A DNA stretch of 50,646 bases from RGIG3009 sp964389495 (GCA_964389495.1 CAYMDU010000002.1:1-50646), one strand, 5' to 3'. Shown: positions 40,196 through 49,584, counted from the first letter of the stretch. Notes: generated from the letters alone by a model not told the origin. Numbers and translations: made by a program.

Positions 40196-41551
40196 TTATT
40201 GTATGCACCTGTGCACAGCCGCATAGGGCATTCCCCACAGGCGATGCACCCGTTTTTTTTCGCCGAAGCAACGCACGCGCACCGTGCAGCTTCCGCGAAG
40301 CCGTTGCCACGGGGATTGTGTTACCGTTACACAGTCCACAAATTTCATCGGAACACACACCCGATGCACTGCCAATCCCCGCGGATAGCACAAACATACC
40401 ATGCCGTCTCGGCAATCGCCGCCTGCACAACAGCAAGCATACCCCCGCACTGCCAACCACCAAGCGGAAAACAGCAACCACAACAGCCCAACGGTGTGCC
40501 ACCGGCCGCCGGCCATCCACAAGCCCACACCGCCCAGCAAGCAAAAAAGCGGCGCCGCCGTGTACCGCCACCACGCACCGGATACCGGCCGAACACGACC
40601 GCTCGGCACCGCAAATTCCGGCAACAGCGCCGCCAAGTGACTGCCAAGTTCCACCGAACGAACCACCGGCAACAACACCGGCCGCGCGCCGATGTCGCGC
40701 CCGTAGCCTGCCGCCGTAACAGCAACCGTGTACAGGTGCAGCAGGCGCATGCTCAATGTTTGCCGCAACTCCACCGCTGTGATTTTTCGGCAATCCAGCA
40801 ACACATTCCGCCGCGTGAACACACCGGACACCAAGCGAAGATAGGCCGGATCCCGCTGTGCACGAAAACCGGCATAGCGCAAAAAGCTGCACACTGCGGC
40901 CACACCCCATCCAATCAACAACCCGTTGGCAACAATCCGCAACAACAACGGCAAATTCCAATCGGCCAGTGCTTTCAGAGTGCCTTTCCAATCCTCCGGC
41001 CGGCTGCTGTACCGCAAAATCGGTGCGGCGGTGAGCAAGCCGACAGCCGCGTTGGAACCGGTTAGCGCCATCACCAGGGCCGGCCACCGGCGGGCCCGGT
41101 ATTCATCCTTGTTGTCCGACTCGACGGAAAACAAAAACCGAGTGAGCGATGCCGATAAATACAGCTGCACATCGGCCCGACGGCGCAGCCCCGCCGTGTT
41201 CACACGAACACGGCAGCCCCCCAACAAGCGCAACAGCGGCGAACATTCCGTTTCCACCGAAGCGGCATCTTCTGCGGCAATATGAAGTGTGCGCCGGCAC
41301 AGCAATCCTTGGCTCACACGGATTTCATGAAACCGCTCTTTCCCCGAAGCGGACAATTCATACCGACAGCAAGCCCATTTCAGCCACACATAGCCAACAA
41401 TCAAGCCGCCAACCACCCATTCATACCCGTGCAGCATCGGTACGCGCCCCTGCAACACCGCCCAAACTGTCCTTGCCAACGGGACCGCCAGCAAAAACCG
41501 AAACCGTTTCAGTTCATACACCGCATAGGAAAAATGAGGCCGTTGTACCAT
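40196..41551 (-). CDS. Bacterial PH (bPH2/YdbT-like) membrane protein
   Basis: 451 residues from ATG 41551 (SD AGGAGG). Paired membrane helices and repeated bPH2 domains alternate; one segment reads RVSQGLLCRRTLHIAAEDAA (about 75-95) and another LVSGVFTRRNVLLDCRKITAVELRQ-like sequence (about 245-270), the recurrent bPH2 pattern. YdbT-type proteins work with YdbS in membrane stress and bacteriocin tolerance. It overlaps the YdbS-like gene by 3 bp. Confidence 0.85.
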   Translation of the reverse strand: MVQRPHFSYAVYELKRFRFLLAVPLARTVWAVLQGRVPMLHGYEWVVGGLIVGYVWLKWACCRYELSASGKERFHEIRVSQGLLCRRTLHIAAEDAASVETECSPLLRLLGGCRVRVNTAGLRRRADVQLYLSASLTRFLFSVESDNKDEYRARRWPALVMALTGSNAAVGLLTAAPILRYSSRPEDWKGTLKALADWNLPLLLRIVANGLLIGWGVAAVCSFLRYAGFRAQRDPAYLRLVSGVFTRRNVLLDCRKITAVELRQTLSMRLLHLYTVAVTAAGYGRDIGARPVLLPVVRSVELGSHLAALLPEFAVPSGRVRPVSGAWWRYTAAPLFCLLGGVGLWMAGGRWHTVGLLWLLFSAWWLAVRGYACCCAGGDCRDGMVCLCYPRGLAVHRVCVPMKFVDCVTVTQSPWQRLRGSCTVRVRCFGEKKRVHRLWGMPYAAVHRCIQ

Positions 41552-41994
41552 CAGGAGGCCTCCTCCGTTTGATCCCACTCGCGTGCCAATCGGTCGGCGG
41601 TTGCGCGTTCAAGCAACGGCAACAACACACAGCCGCCTGCCACGCGCAATACCACCGTGCAGCAACCGAACACCCGATGCAACGGCGGTTCCCAAATTTC
41701 AAACGCCTGCAATACGTTCATGGGAATGTATTGTTCCCAATGCCACAACACACCGCAACGCACAAACACCGTGCCGTTTCGGCAATATCCTTGCAGCGAG
41801 TTTGTCCAGCGCGGCACATGCCGCCACGCTGCCAACCCCACCGGCAGAAGCGGCAACAGCACCCATCCGCTTGGCCAATCGGGCAACCACCGCAACGGCA
41901 ATTCGAGCAACGCCGCCAGTAGCAACAGCAAACCCGCTGCCACTGTATAGAGCCAGCGTGCCGCACCTGCGCCCGCATAAATCTCCACAGCCAT
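41551..41994 (-). CDS. YdbS-like PH-domain membrane protein
   Basis: 147 residues. Two membrane helices (about 15-35 and 41-56) precede one bPH2 domain (NGTVFVRCGVLWHWEQYIPM, then NVLQAFEIWEPPLHRVFGC). Starts at ATG 41994 behind AAAGGAG and is coupled to the YdbT-like gene. Divergent from the rnf cluster. Confidence 0.82.
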   Translation of the reverse strand: MAVEIYAGAGAARWLYTVAAGLLLLLAALLELPLRWLPDWPSGWVLLPLLPVGLAAWRHVPRWTNSLQGYCRNGTVFVRCGVLWHWEQYIPMNVLQAFEIWEPPLHRVFGCCTVVLRVAGGCVLLPLLERATADRLAREWDQTEEAS

Positions 41995-42008
41995 TCTCCT
42001 TTCGCCAC

Positions 42009-42035
42009 AGTATATTTATGCCCTGTTTGTGACAA
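42009..42035 (-). promoter_or_regulatory. Possible promoter of the PH-protein operon
   Basis: On the minus strand TTGTCA (42035-42030), a 15-bp spacer and TATACT (42014-42009). The spacer is short, so this is tentative. Confidence 0.4.
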
Positions 42036-42071
42036 ACTATGTCAAATGGAACTTGAAGCGGAGGAATCCCC

Positions 42072-43358
42072 ATGCCGGTGACCTTTCACGGTGGTATCCG
42101 TTTTCCGAACGCCCTGCGTGCACGCAAGAAAACCGCTTGCCAATGCGCACTCACCTTGTTTCTTCCCGAATCGATTTGCCTGCCGCTCACGGTGAAAAAC
42201 ACCGAACTGCAAGCGTGCGTAACAACCGGCGATACGGTTGGCGTGGGCGATCGCTTGGCCTATGACCCGCAAGGCGTGTATCCGCCGTTGCACAGCGGCC
42301 TGTCCGGCCGCGTGGAAGAAACGCACAACAGCGGACAAACCATAGACGGCCGCCGCTGCACGGTACTGTCTGTTATCGGCGACGGGCAACAAACGCCGGG
42401 GCAACTGTTGCCGGCCTTGCCGAGCAACGCCGAACCATCGCAAATTGTACAACGCATGTACGATGCCGGGCTGGTCGGCCTCGGCGGGGCCGGATTCCCC
42501 ACCTTTCAAAAATACAGGCATCTCACCGCCCGGTATCTGCTCATCAATGCCTGCGAATGCGAACCGCTTCTCGCAGCGGACACACGCCTGATTATTGACT
42601 GCCCCGACAGTGTGAGTGACGGCATCACTTGGCTGATGCGCGCCGCCGCTCTTTCGCCCAATCGGGTGGTTCTGTGCGCCGAACAACCGGATGCTTTGGC
42701 GGGGTTGCGCCGATTGGCGGCCACCAAGGGATGGCGCACGGTGCGGTTGCCGGAACACTATCCCCAAGGCAGCGAACGGCAACTGCTTTACAGCGTGTTC
42801 GGCAAAGAACTTCCCGCCGGCCGTCGGCCCACCGACTGCGGCGTAGTGGTGTCCAATGTGAGCACCGCTGTGGCCATGGCCGATGCCGCACGCGGATTGC
42901 CGCTGACACACCGTGCTGTCACGGTGTCCGGCACCGTTGCGCATCCCTGCAATCTGCTGGTACCGATCGGGACGCCCTTGCGCGCCCTTGCCGCGCAAGC
43001 GCAGCCGCTCATCACCGGTCGCCGTTCTCAGCTGATTGCGGGCGGCCCCCTAACCGGCGTGCGAGCTGCTCATGCCGATGCCGGTTTGCCCAAAGCCTGC
43101 GGAGGCATCACCGTTCTCCCCACACTTTCACACGAAGAAACGCCCTGCATCCGTTGCGGCGCCTGTGTGCGCGCCTGCCCGTCCCGCCTGGTTCCTTTTT
43201 TGTTGGACCGGGCCGGTTTGGCCGGCGATTTTTCCCTGTGCCGCACATTGCACGCCACCGCCTGCATCGCTTGCGGCTGCTGTTCTTATGTTTGCCCCGC
43301 ACACCGTCCGTTGGCCGCGCGCATCACGGCACTTCGGCAAAAGGAGGCGTCGATTTGA
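42072..43358 (+). CDS. rnfC: RnfC-like electron transport subunit
   Basis: 428 residues, close to the Rnf norm. It has the N-terminal FHGGIRFP of RnfC, the flavin/NADH-type region GLVGLGGAGFPTFQKY, LLINACECEPLLAAD, and two [4Fe-4S] motifs: CIRCGACVRACP at 359-370 and CIACGCCSYVCP at 398-409. In canonical Rnf this subunit exchanges electrons with NAD. ATG 42072 has GGAGGAA. It is the first gene of a four-gene, fully overlapping cluster, and no rnfB is present. Confidence 0.92.
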   Translation: MPVTFHGGIRFPNALRARKKTACQCALTLFLPESICLPLTVKNTELQACVTTGDTVGVGDRLAYDPQGVYPPLHSGLSGRVEETHNSGQTIDGRRCTVLSVIGDGQQTPGQLLPALPSNAEPSQIVQRMYDAGLVGLGGAGFPTFQKYRHLTARYLLINACECEPLLAADTRLIIDCPDSVSDGITWLMRAAALSPNRVVLCAEQPDALAGLRRLAATKGWRTVRLPEHYPQGSERQLLYSVFGKELPAGRRPTDCGVVVSNVSTAVAMADAARGLPLTHRAVTVSGTVAHPCNLLVPIGTPLRALAAQAQPLITGRRSQLIAGGPLTGVRAAHADAGLPKACGGITVLPTLSHEETPCIRCGACVRACPSRLVPFLLDRAGLAGDFSLCRTLHATACIACGCCSYVCPAHRPLAARITALRQKEASI

Positions 43359-44260
43359 GCCGTTTGTTTCGTCATGCCGCTCCTCATATCCGCACATCCC
43401 GTTCCACCGGCCTTATCATGCAGGATGTGCTGTTGGCCCTGGTACCACCCAGCTGTGCCGCCGTTTGGTTTTTCGGCATCCGCGCACTGGGACTGTTGCT
43501 CACGGCTGTTGTCACCTCATTGATCACCGAACGCCTGTGCCTGTGCCTTCGGCGGGCTACTCATCCGTTCGACGGCAGTGCCCTGGTCAGCGGGGTACTG
43601 TTGGCACTCTCTTGCCCTGTCGGCACACCGCTGTGGTTGATGGTTCTTCTTTGCGTGCTGGCCATTGCCGTGTTCCGTGAAGCTTTCGGCGGCATCGGTT
43701 GCAACCTGTTCAATCCGGCCATGGCGGCACGCGCCTGTTTGCTCACGCTGTTTCCCGCTTTGGCTTCCGACTACGCACTTGCCAACGCGGTATCTTCGGC
43801 CACACCTTTACCCGGCGGCAACTATTCCCTGCCGGCGTTACTCGTCGGGCGCATTCCCGGCAGCTTGGGCGAAACTTCGGTGCCGATGATACTGCTGGGA
43901 GCCGGCTATCTGTTGTGCCGCCGGGTTATCCATTGGTCAATCCCCACGGCCACGATGCTTGGCTTTGCGGCCGTCACCCTTCTCACCGACGGCCATCTTC
44001 TGCGGGAATGTCTTTCCGGCGGTGTGCTGTTCGGTGCGGTGTATATTGTCACCGACTACACCGGCCGGCCCACTTCTCCCGCCGGCAGTCGCTTGTTTGC
44101 TTTCGGATGCGGCGCCCTGGTTGCGGTGTTTCGGCATGTCGGCCCGTATCCGGAGGGAGTGTGTTTTGCAGTTCTCGCCATGAATCTGGTCAGCCCCGCT
44201 CTGGAACAACTCACAGGCCCGCGAACCTACGGATACACACGAAAGGAGCTGTCACTGTGA
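43355..44260 (+). CDS. rnfD: RnfD-like membrane subunit
   Basis: 301 residues from TTG 43355, with AGGAGG 7 nt upstream; the codon overlaps the rnfC stop (TTGA). About nine membrane helices. The covalent-FMN motif is preserved as SSAT-PL with T150 as the expected attachment residue, and the NLFNPAMAAR segment is typical. Starts HAAPHIRTSRSTGLIMQDVL, as RnfD proteins do. Confidence 0.92.
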   Translation: MSRLFRHAAPHIRTSRSTGLIMQDVLLALVPPSCAAVWFFGIRALGLLLTAVVTSLITERLCLCLRRATHPFDGSALVSGVLLALSCPVGTPLWLMVLLCVLAIAVFREAFGGIGCNLFNPAMAARACLLTLFPALASDYALANAVSSATPLPGGNYSLPALLVGRIPGSLGETSVPMILLGAGYLLCRRVIHWSIPTATMLGFAAVTLLTDGHLLRECLSGGVLFGAVYIVTDYTGRPTSPAGSRLFAFGCGALVAVFRHVGPYPEGVCFAVLAMNLVSPALEQLTGPRTYGYTRKELSL

Positions 44261-45177
44261 ATCGCTTTTGGAAAACCTCGGTTGCCTTTCTTCTCACTGC
44301 CGCCGTGTCCGCTTCGTTGCTGTTTGTCGGGGACAAGTTGGCAAGCACGGTTCCCACAACCGACAACCAGGCCAACCCCTTGTTTTCCGTGCTTTTGGGC
44401 GCCGACCGCTACGAGCCGATCACCGGCACCGCCGACAATATCACTCACGCCTGGCGCGCCTATCAGGCCAACGGCAACTTTTTGGGCTATGCCGTCACCG
44501 TCACCGTGGCCGGGTACATTGATACCATAGAAGTTCACACCGCCGTGGCCAGTGACAAAGCCACCGTGAAAGGAATTCGCATCGGCACACATCGGGAAAC
44601 CGACGGCTACGGCGCGCGTGTGGCCGAATCCGCATTCACCGACGGCTTTGCCTTGCGACGCGCCCCTTTTTCGCTTGGCAATTCGTCTGCGGCTTCTCTG
44701 CAAGACGGGGTTTACCGCGCCGCCGAAAGCAACTACGACGCTTCCGGATTTCGCCATTTTGTGGAACTGACCGTCAGCAACCGCGAAATCACCGCTGTGA
44801 ACTGGGATGCCGAGCAACAAGACGGCAACGAAACCAAAAAAGAGCTGTCACGAAGCGGCCATTACCGCATGAGCGACACCGGTTTGCCGTGGCACAGTCA
44901 GGCAGAAATTATGGAGCGTGCCTTGCTGGATGTGCAAGACCCCTCGCGCCTTGTGTATTCCCCCGACACCGGAAAAACCGATGCCTACACCGGTGCCACG
45001 GTCACCGTCAGCCCGTTTGTGAAATTGGCATCCGAAGCCTTCCGCCAGGCGCAAGTCACCGAAGGTACCGCCGTGGACGGCGTCAGCGGTGCCACCGCTT
45101 CTTCCAAAGCTGTGGTAGCCGCCGTTAATCAGGCCGTTTCGTTTGTGGCCGCCTTGCCGCCGGAGGAAACGGTATGA
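44257..45177 (+). CDS. rnfG: RnfG-like FMN protein with an apparent nested second FMN-binding domain
   Basis: 306 residues from GTG 44257, overlapping rnfD (GTGA); typical RnfG has about 200. An N-terminal helix (about 8-25) anchors it outside. The RnfG part is visible as KGIRIGTHRETDGYGARVAE (about 105-124) and, far downstream, DGVSGATASSKAVVAAVNQA with the FMN-Thr in SGAT (277-280). Between them lies an extra domain (about 165-265) with GLPWHSQAEIMERALLDVQD and its own TGAT motif (245-248), similar to small extracytoplasmic FMN-binding (PplA-like) domains. This looks like domain insertion. Confidence 0.85.
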   Translation: MNRFWKTSVAFLLTAAVSASLLFVGDKLASTVPTTDNQANPLFSVLLGADRYEPITGTADNITHAWRAYQANGNFLGYAVTVTVAGYIDTIEVHTAVASDKATVKGIRIGTHRETDGYGARVAESAFTDGFALRRAPFSLGNSSAASLQDGVYRAAESNYDASGFRHFVELTVSNREITAVNWDAEQQDGNETKKELSRSGHYRMSDTGLPWHSQAEIMERALLDVQDPSRLVYSPDTGKTDAYTGATVTVSPFVKLASEAFRQAQVTEGTAVDGVSGATASSKAVVAAVNQAVSFVAALPPEETV

Positions 45178-46064
45178 TGCACTGCTGTCCCCGCTTTGCC
45201 GGCATACTCTCGCTGTTGCTGGTTATCGCCTGTTCCACCCCCCGCACCACGCTGCTCTGCCTGTTGCTCACCGCCTTGCTGTTGTTGAGCACACACCTGT
45301 TTGCCGCCTGCCTTGCACATGTCCGGTTGCCTTGCTCCTGCGGAACGGCAGCCGCCTTTTCCGTGAGCATCGGCTTTGTTCTCTGCCCGGCATTGCAACT
45401 GTTATTCGGCCATGCCGCTTGCCTGTCGCCCACCCGGCCGCTAACCGCTGCCGTGTTGCTGTGCGCCGGTGCCGCCATAGCCGAAGACGACACGCCCTCG
45501 CCCTGCCTGCCGCCTGTTCTGTTACTTCTCGGCAGCCTGCGCGAATGGATGTCGGCCGGAAGCTTGTGGGGAGTTCAACTGACAGATTTCCGGCCCCTGC
45601 CCTCGTTGGAAAACACAGCGGGCGGATTGCTTTTGGCCGCTGTTGTCACCGGCATTGTCGGGCTGAATCGACCCGTTGTGACCACCCGTACCGGTGCCTC
45701 GCTGCTCGCCGATACGGTGTTTGTGCTTGCGGGAACGGCCCTGGGGCATCTGGCTGTTTCGGTGTTGCCACTCTCGTATTCTTTCCTAGTCGTCACGCTG
45801 TTTGTCGGATTCTCGGTGGCCGCTCTGCCCGCACCGCTGGCACCCGACGAATGGTTGCTTGCCGCGCCGTTGGCAGTTTTTTTGGTCCCGGTTTCCTCCT
45901 GGCCGACCATACCGGTGGGAAGCCTTTTGTTTGCCGTGTTGCTCCTTTTGATCAGCGGTTGGCATCAACGATGTCGCCTGTCCGATGCACCGGCCCGCTT
46001 TTCCGGATTGCCCACCGCACTGTGCATTGCCGGCATCGGCTGCTGCGTTTTTCAGGCATTGTAA
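45174..46064 (+). CDS. Degenerate RnfE-RnfA fusion membrane protein
   Basis: 296 residues, start overlapping the rnfG stop (ATGA). The first half resembles RnfE: C20 stands where LGLCP is expected, C97 (LLCAGAAIAEDD) where the NCxxxGRAE motif lies, and SLREWMSAGSLWG matches the REILGxGxLFG motif. From about 150 the second half resembles RnfA: LLLAAVVTGIVGLNRP, then LLISGWHQR for the GIRER motif and an end (RFSGLPTALCIAGIGCCVFQAL in parts) that matches RnfA's FxGxPIALITAGLL. The RnfA half lacks both cysteines that help bind the RnfA/RnfE [2Fe-2S] cluster (GLNRP, APLAVFLVP). No known protein with this joined form comes to mind. The assignment is by eye. Confidence 0.65.
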   Translation: MMHCCPRFAGILSLLLVIACSTPRTTLLCLLLTALLLLSTHLFAACLAHVRLPCSCGTAAAFSVSIGFVLCPALQLLFGHAACLSPTRPLTAAVLLCAGAAIAEDDTPSPCLPPVLLLLGSLREWMSAGSLWGVQLTDFRPLPSLENTAGGLLLAAVVTGIVGLNRPVVTTRTGASLLADTVFVLAGTALGHLAVSVLPLSYSFLVVTLFVGFSVAALPAPLAPDEWLLAAPLAVFLVPVSSWPTIPVGSLLFAVLLLLISGWHQRCRLSDAPARFSGLPTALCIAGIGCCVFQAL

Positions 46065-46100
46065 TTGCGAAATTTTTAATCGAAATTCCACCGAAGGGGG

Positions 46101-47557
46101 TTGAAAATCGGAGAATTATCAGGTATATTTAAAACAAGTTTTAGGAAAGAAGGAACCGCCACGCCTCATCTGTTGGCACCGTTGCCCGCCGAAAAAAGCG
46201 CTTTGCTCAACACCAATCCCGATCGCGGCTTTCGGTTGGAACTGTCGGTTAACATTCGCGACTTGGCCGAATCCGGCGACTACGCCGCCATGAAAGCCAA
46301 AGCACACGAAAAATCCGCAATGCCAAAAACGGAGGAGAATCCGTTACCTTGGCACAAACTTATTTTTATCTCTACGGTTACCGCGAGTGCGACATTCCCG
46401 ACAACGCCTTTTGCGCCATGGATGCTTTTTTGGAGGCCTTGGCCGAAAACGGCATGAAATCTCTGTTGCGGTTTGCCTATGCCAACGACATGCTCTCACC
46501 CGACACCGACATCACCCAGGGGTGGATGCTAAAGCACATGTTGCAACTGGCCGACTTTCTGAAAACACACGCCAAGCACATCTATGCCTTTCAGGCCGGA
46601 TTTGTCGGTGCATGGGGCGAATGGCACAGCTTCTTTTATCCTCTCGATCGCCCGTTGCTGATGGACGTGATTGTCGATCACATGTTGCCGGAACACATGT
46701 ATTTGCAAGTGCGGCAACCGATTTTTAAAGATATGATTCCCGCCACCCATCCGCGGTATCGCGACATCGGCAACCACAACGATGCCTTTTTCGGAAAAAC
46801 CTCAAAGGCCGAGGGTATGGGAACAGGCGATCTCAACGCCGACACTCCCCAGTGGATACAGCTTCGCAACGAAGCAGCCTACGCCCCGCAAGACGGCGAG
46901 CTGTATTGGTCGTTCTGGAACCGCGAAAACGGCCTCTATGCCGACGGCTACGATTCGCTGGAACAATTTTCCGAACACCGCTTCACCTCGTTCAGCGTGT
47001 TGCACGGCTATGCCGACACCGATTGCTCACCGGATTGCACCATGGAGCGCTGGAAGCGCCAACCGATAACCGAAGACTGGTTGCAGGCGCATCACACCCT
47101 GTATCAGCCGTCGTGGTTCTACAACGCCGCCGGTGCGCCGGTGGAACGCAATGTGTTTGAGTTTGTGCGCGACTATCTGGGCTACCGCATCGAACTGCAA
47201 AGCGTGACGGTGCGGTGCGATGACCAAGCGGCGCATGCCAACCTGGCCTTGGTGAACTACGGCTTTTCCGCTGTCTTTAATCTGGAAAGCGGTTTGGCTG
47301 TTTTGGATGAAACCGGCGCCGTGGTTTCCGAAACGGCGGTGGGCACCCCTTGCCAATGGTATAACCGTCCGCCGGATTACGCAACCGCCGTGTCGTTGCA
47401 GCACCGCCTTTCGGCCGATTTGCCCCTGCCGAAAGCGGGCGGTCACTACCAGTTGGCCTTTTATCTACGCAATGCACAGGGCACACCGGCGCGCACCGCC
47501 AACGACCTGCCGTTTGTTAACGGCTACACCGTGCTGTGCCCGATTTCCCTGCCGTGA
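46101..47557 (+). pseudogene. DUF4874/DUF4832-type protein gene broken by a one-base frameshift
   Basis: Two reading frames complement each other. Frame A (46101 to about 46313) carries LLNTNPDRGFRLELSVNIRD, the usual DUF4874 start. Frame B, to the stop at 47557, continues ESVTLAQTYFYLYGYRECDI, then LLRFAYAND, GFVGAWGEWHS and the DUF4832 beta-sandwich end. Adding one A to the A-run at 46309-46313 gives a continuous protein (HEKIRNAKNGGESVTLAQTY). Without it the gene makes no full product, unless slippage or a sequencing error explains it. Members of this family look like glycoside-hydrolase-related proteins. The start codon is uncertain (TTG 46101 is weak). Confidence 0.75.
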
Positions 47558-47582
47558 GGAGAAATATCGTGAGGAGAAATAT
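47553..47582 (+). repeat. 15-bp tandem duplication carrying the SD
   Basis: CGTGAGGAGAAATAT occurs twice in direct succession (47553-47567, 47568-47582). The first copy holds the upstream stop codon and the second provides the SD of the DUF5107 gene. Confidence 0.9.
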
Positions 47583-47583
47583 T

Positions 47584-49512
47584 ATGAGTGAATGGCACCG
47601 TTCTGTTTTGAAACTTCCCATGGCCGATCTCGGCAACGACGAACGCATCCCCGCACTGCTGGCCATGCTGAACATTCAGCAAACCGCCAAAAGCGATTTG
47701 GATGACGACGACGGCCTGTTTGTCGGCTATGGCTATTTGCACAACACCTTTCCGTATTTTTCGCAAAGCCTGTACAACCGCGATTTTCAAGAGCGGGAAC
47801 TACATACAATTGTTTTGGAAAACCGCTATCTGCGTGCCGAATTTTTGCCCGAACTGGGCGGGCGCTTGTGGTCGCTGTTCGACAAAACAGCCAACCGCGA
47901 CCTGCTGCTAACCAACAACACCCTGGCGTTTGGCAACCTGGCCATCTGCAATGCCTGGTTTTGCGGCGGCGTGGAATGGAACATGGGCATAATCGGCCAC
48001 TCGCCCTTCACCTGCCGGCCGGTACACACAGCCCTCTTGCACACCAAAGACGGCACCCCGGTGTTGCGCATCTATGAATTTGAACGCATCCGTCGGTGCA
48101 CCTATCACATCGACTTTTGGCTGCCGGACAAGTCACCGCGGCTGTATGCCGGTGTGAGCATCCACAATCCCAACGAAACCGTGGTACCCATGTATTGGTG
48201 GAGCAACATCGCCGTTCCCGAAGACCGCCACGCCCGGGTGATTGCGCCGGCCGACGCCGCCTACACCAACGAAAACGAGACTGTTGTTAAACAGCGGCAG
48301 TTGCAATTTAACGGCACAGACATCACCTATCCCGTGCAAATCCCCATTCCCAAAGATTACTTTTGGAAAACACGGGATGCTCGGCACAAATTCATTTGCC
48401 ACGTAGACAAAACCGGATACGGCCTGTGCCAAGCCTCCACCGACCGGCAACAGGGGCGCAAGCTGTTTGTGTGGGGGCAATCCAGCGGTGCCAAACGCTG
48501 GCAATCCCTGCTGGAAACCGGCGGCCCCACCGGCCACTATGTGGAGTTGCAAGCCGGATTGGGCCAAACGCAATACGAATGTATCCCCATGCCGCCCAAA
48601 ACCACCTGGCGCTGGGTGGAAAGCTACGGCGCCATTCAGCTGGATCCGGCAGTAGCACACGGTCCCTATGCCGCAGCGGCCGAAGCTGCCGAAGCACAGG
48701 TGGCGGGCTATGACCTGGCACAAGTGCTGGAAAACGCAACGCACATGAAGCAAAAAGCCGAAACCGTGTTGCAGGCGGGCAGCTTGTGGGGCGGATTGGA
48801 AAATCAAAAACGGCGCACCCTGGGAAAGCCGCCGGTGAATGAGTTGCTGGATTTCCCCGAAAAAGACACCTTTTGGACTTCGTTGCTTGTTAACGGCACC
48901 GTCGGTGAGCACGACCCGACCACGCCGCCCGAATCGTGGATGCTGGACGACGATTTCACCGACTTGCTGCGCAACGCCGTGAACCACCGCGATGCCGAAA
49001 ACTGGTTTGCCTGGTTGCAGCTGGGCGCCGCGTATTTGGCGGCCGAAAACCACAAGCAGGCCGAACAGGCACTGTTGCGTTCTTTGGCCCTGTGCCGCAC
49101 GGTGTGTGCTCTGTATTCGCTGGCCATGCTGTATTGGGACACCGATCGGGTGAGCGAATCGCTGGATTGCGCTGCCGAAGCACTGCGGCTGTGCCCCCAC
49201 TGCGTGAAATTGGCCCGCAATCTGTTGATTTTGTTTATTGTGGCCGAACAGTATTCCACAGCGCTGGCCACGGTTCGCGCGTTGCCTGCCGCGGTTCGCA
49301 ACGATGGGCGTGTCATGCTGTACACCGCCAAAGCCCTGCTGGAAACCGGCAACACAACCGAAACGGAAAGCCTGATTCACGCCCACGCCGACACCATGAT
49401 CACCACCGTGCGCGAGGGCGAACCGTTTGCCACCGATTTGTACAAACTCCTGCTGGAAAAGAAAGGGCTGCCTCAAACCGACCTGCCGTGGGAATGGAAT
49501 TTCGGGCTGTGA
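47584..49512 (+). CDS. DUF5107 and TPR-repeat protein
   Basis: 642 residues from ATG 47584 (SD GAGGAGA). The N-terminal 330 residues form a beta-rich DUF5107 / galactose-mutarotase-like domain: RAEFLPELGGRLWSLFDK, NLAICNAWFCGGVEWNMGI, YWWSNIAVPE and FVWGQSSGAKRWQSLLE. The C-terminal part (about 450-640) is TPR helices (WLQLGAAYLAAENHKQAEQA). No signal peptide, so cytoplasmic. Such proteins are widespread in gut fermenters beside polysaccharide genes; the upstream DUF4874 gene and rhaA in this window fit a role in sugar use, but the activity is unknown. Confidence 0.85.
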   Translation: MSEWHRSVLKLPMADLGNDERIPALLAMLNIQQTAKSDLDDDDGLFVGYGYLHNTFPYFSQSLYNRDFQERELHTIVLENRYLRAEFLPELGGRLWSLFDKTANRDLLLTNNTLAFGNLAICNAWFCGGVEWNMGIIGHSPFTCRPVHTALLHTKDGTPVLRIYEFERIRRCTYHIDFWLPDKSPRLYAGVSIHNPNETVVPMYWWSNIAVPEDRHARVIAPADAAYTNENETVVKQRQLQFNGTDITYPVQIPIPKDYFWKTRDARHKFICHVDKTGYGLCQASTDRQQGRKLFVWGQSSGAKRWQSLLETGGPTGHYVELQAGLGQTQYECIPMPPKTTWRWVESYGAIQLDPAVAHGPYAAAAEAAEAQVAGYDLAQVLENATHMKQKAETVLQAGSLWGGLENQKRRTLGKPPVNELLDFPEKDTFWTSLLVNGTVGEHDPTTPPESWMLDDDFTDLLRNAVNHRDAENWFAWLQLGAAYLAAENHKQAEQALLRSLALCRTVCALYSLAMLYWDTDRVSESLDCAAEALRLCPHCVKLARNLLILFIVAEQYSTALATVRALPAAVRNDGRVMLYTAKALLETGNTTETESLIHAHADTMITTVREGEPFATDLYKLLLEKKGLPQTDLPWEWNFGL

Positions 49513-49555
49513 GCGGCCGGCCTTGTCACCCGGAAAATTTAAGTGAAAATAGTAC

Positions 49556-49584
49556 TTTACATTTGTAACAGAATGTGTTATACT
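49556..49584 (+). promoter_or_regulatory. Promoter of rpsO
   Basis: TTTACA (49556-49561), a 17-bp spacer and TATACT (49579-49584). Start expected near 49591. Confidence 0.7.

Noticed and set aside
42072..46064. Complete, standard Rnf complex
   Set aside because: No rnfB is encoded, and the last gene is a fused, cysteine-poor RnfE/RnfA-like protein, so a normal Rnf cannot be assembled from this cluster alone.
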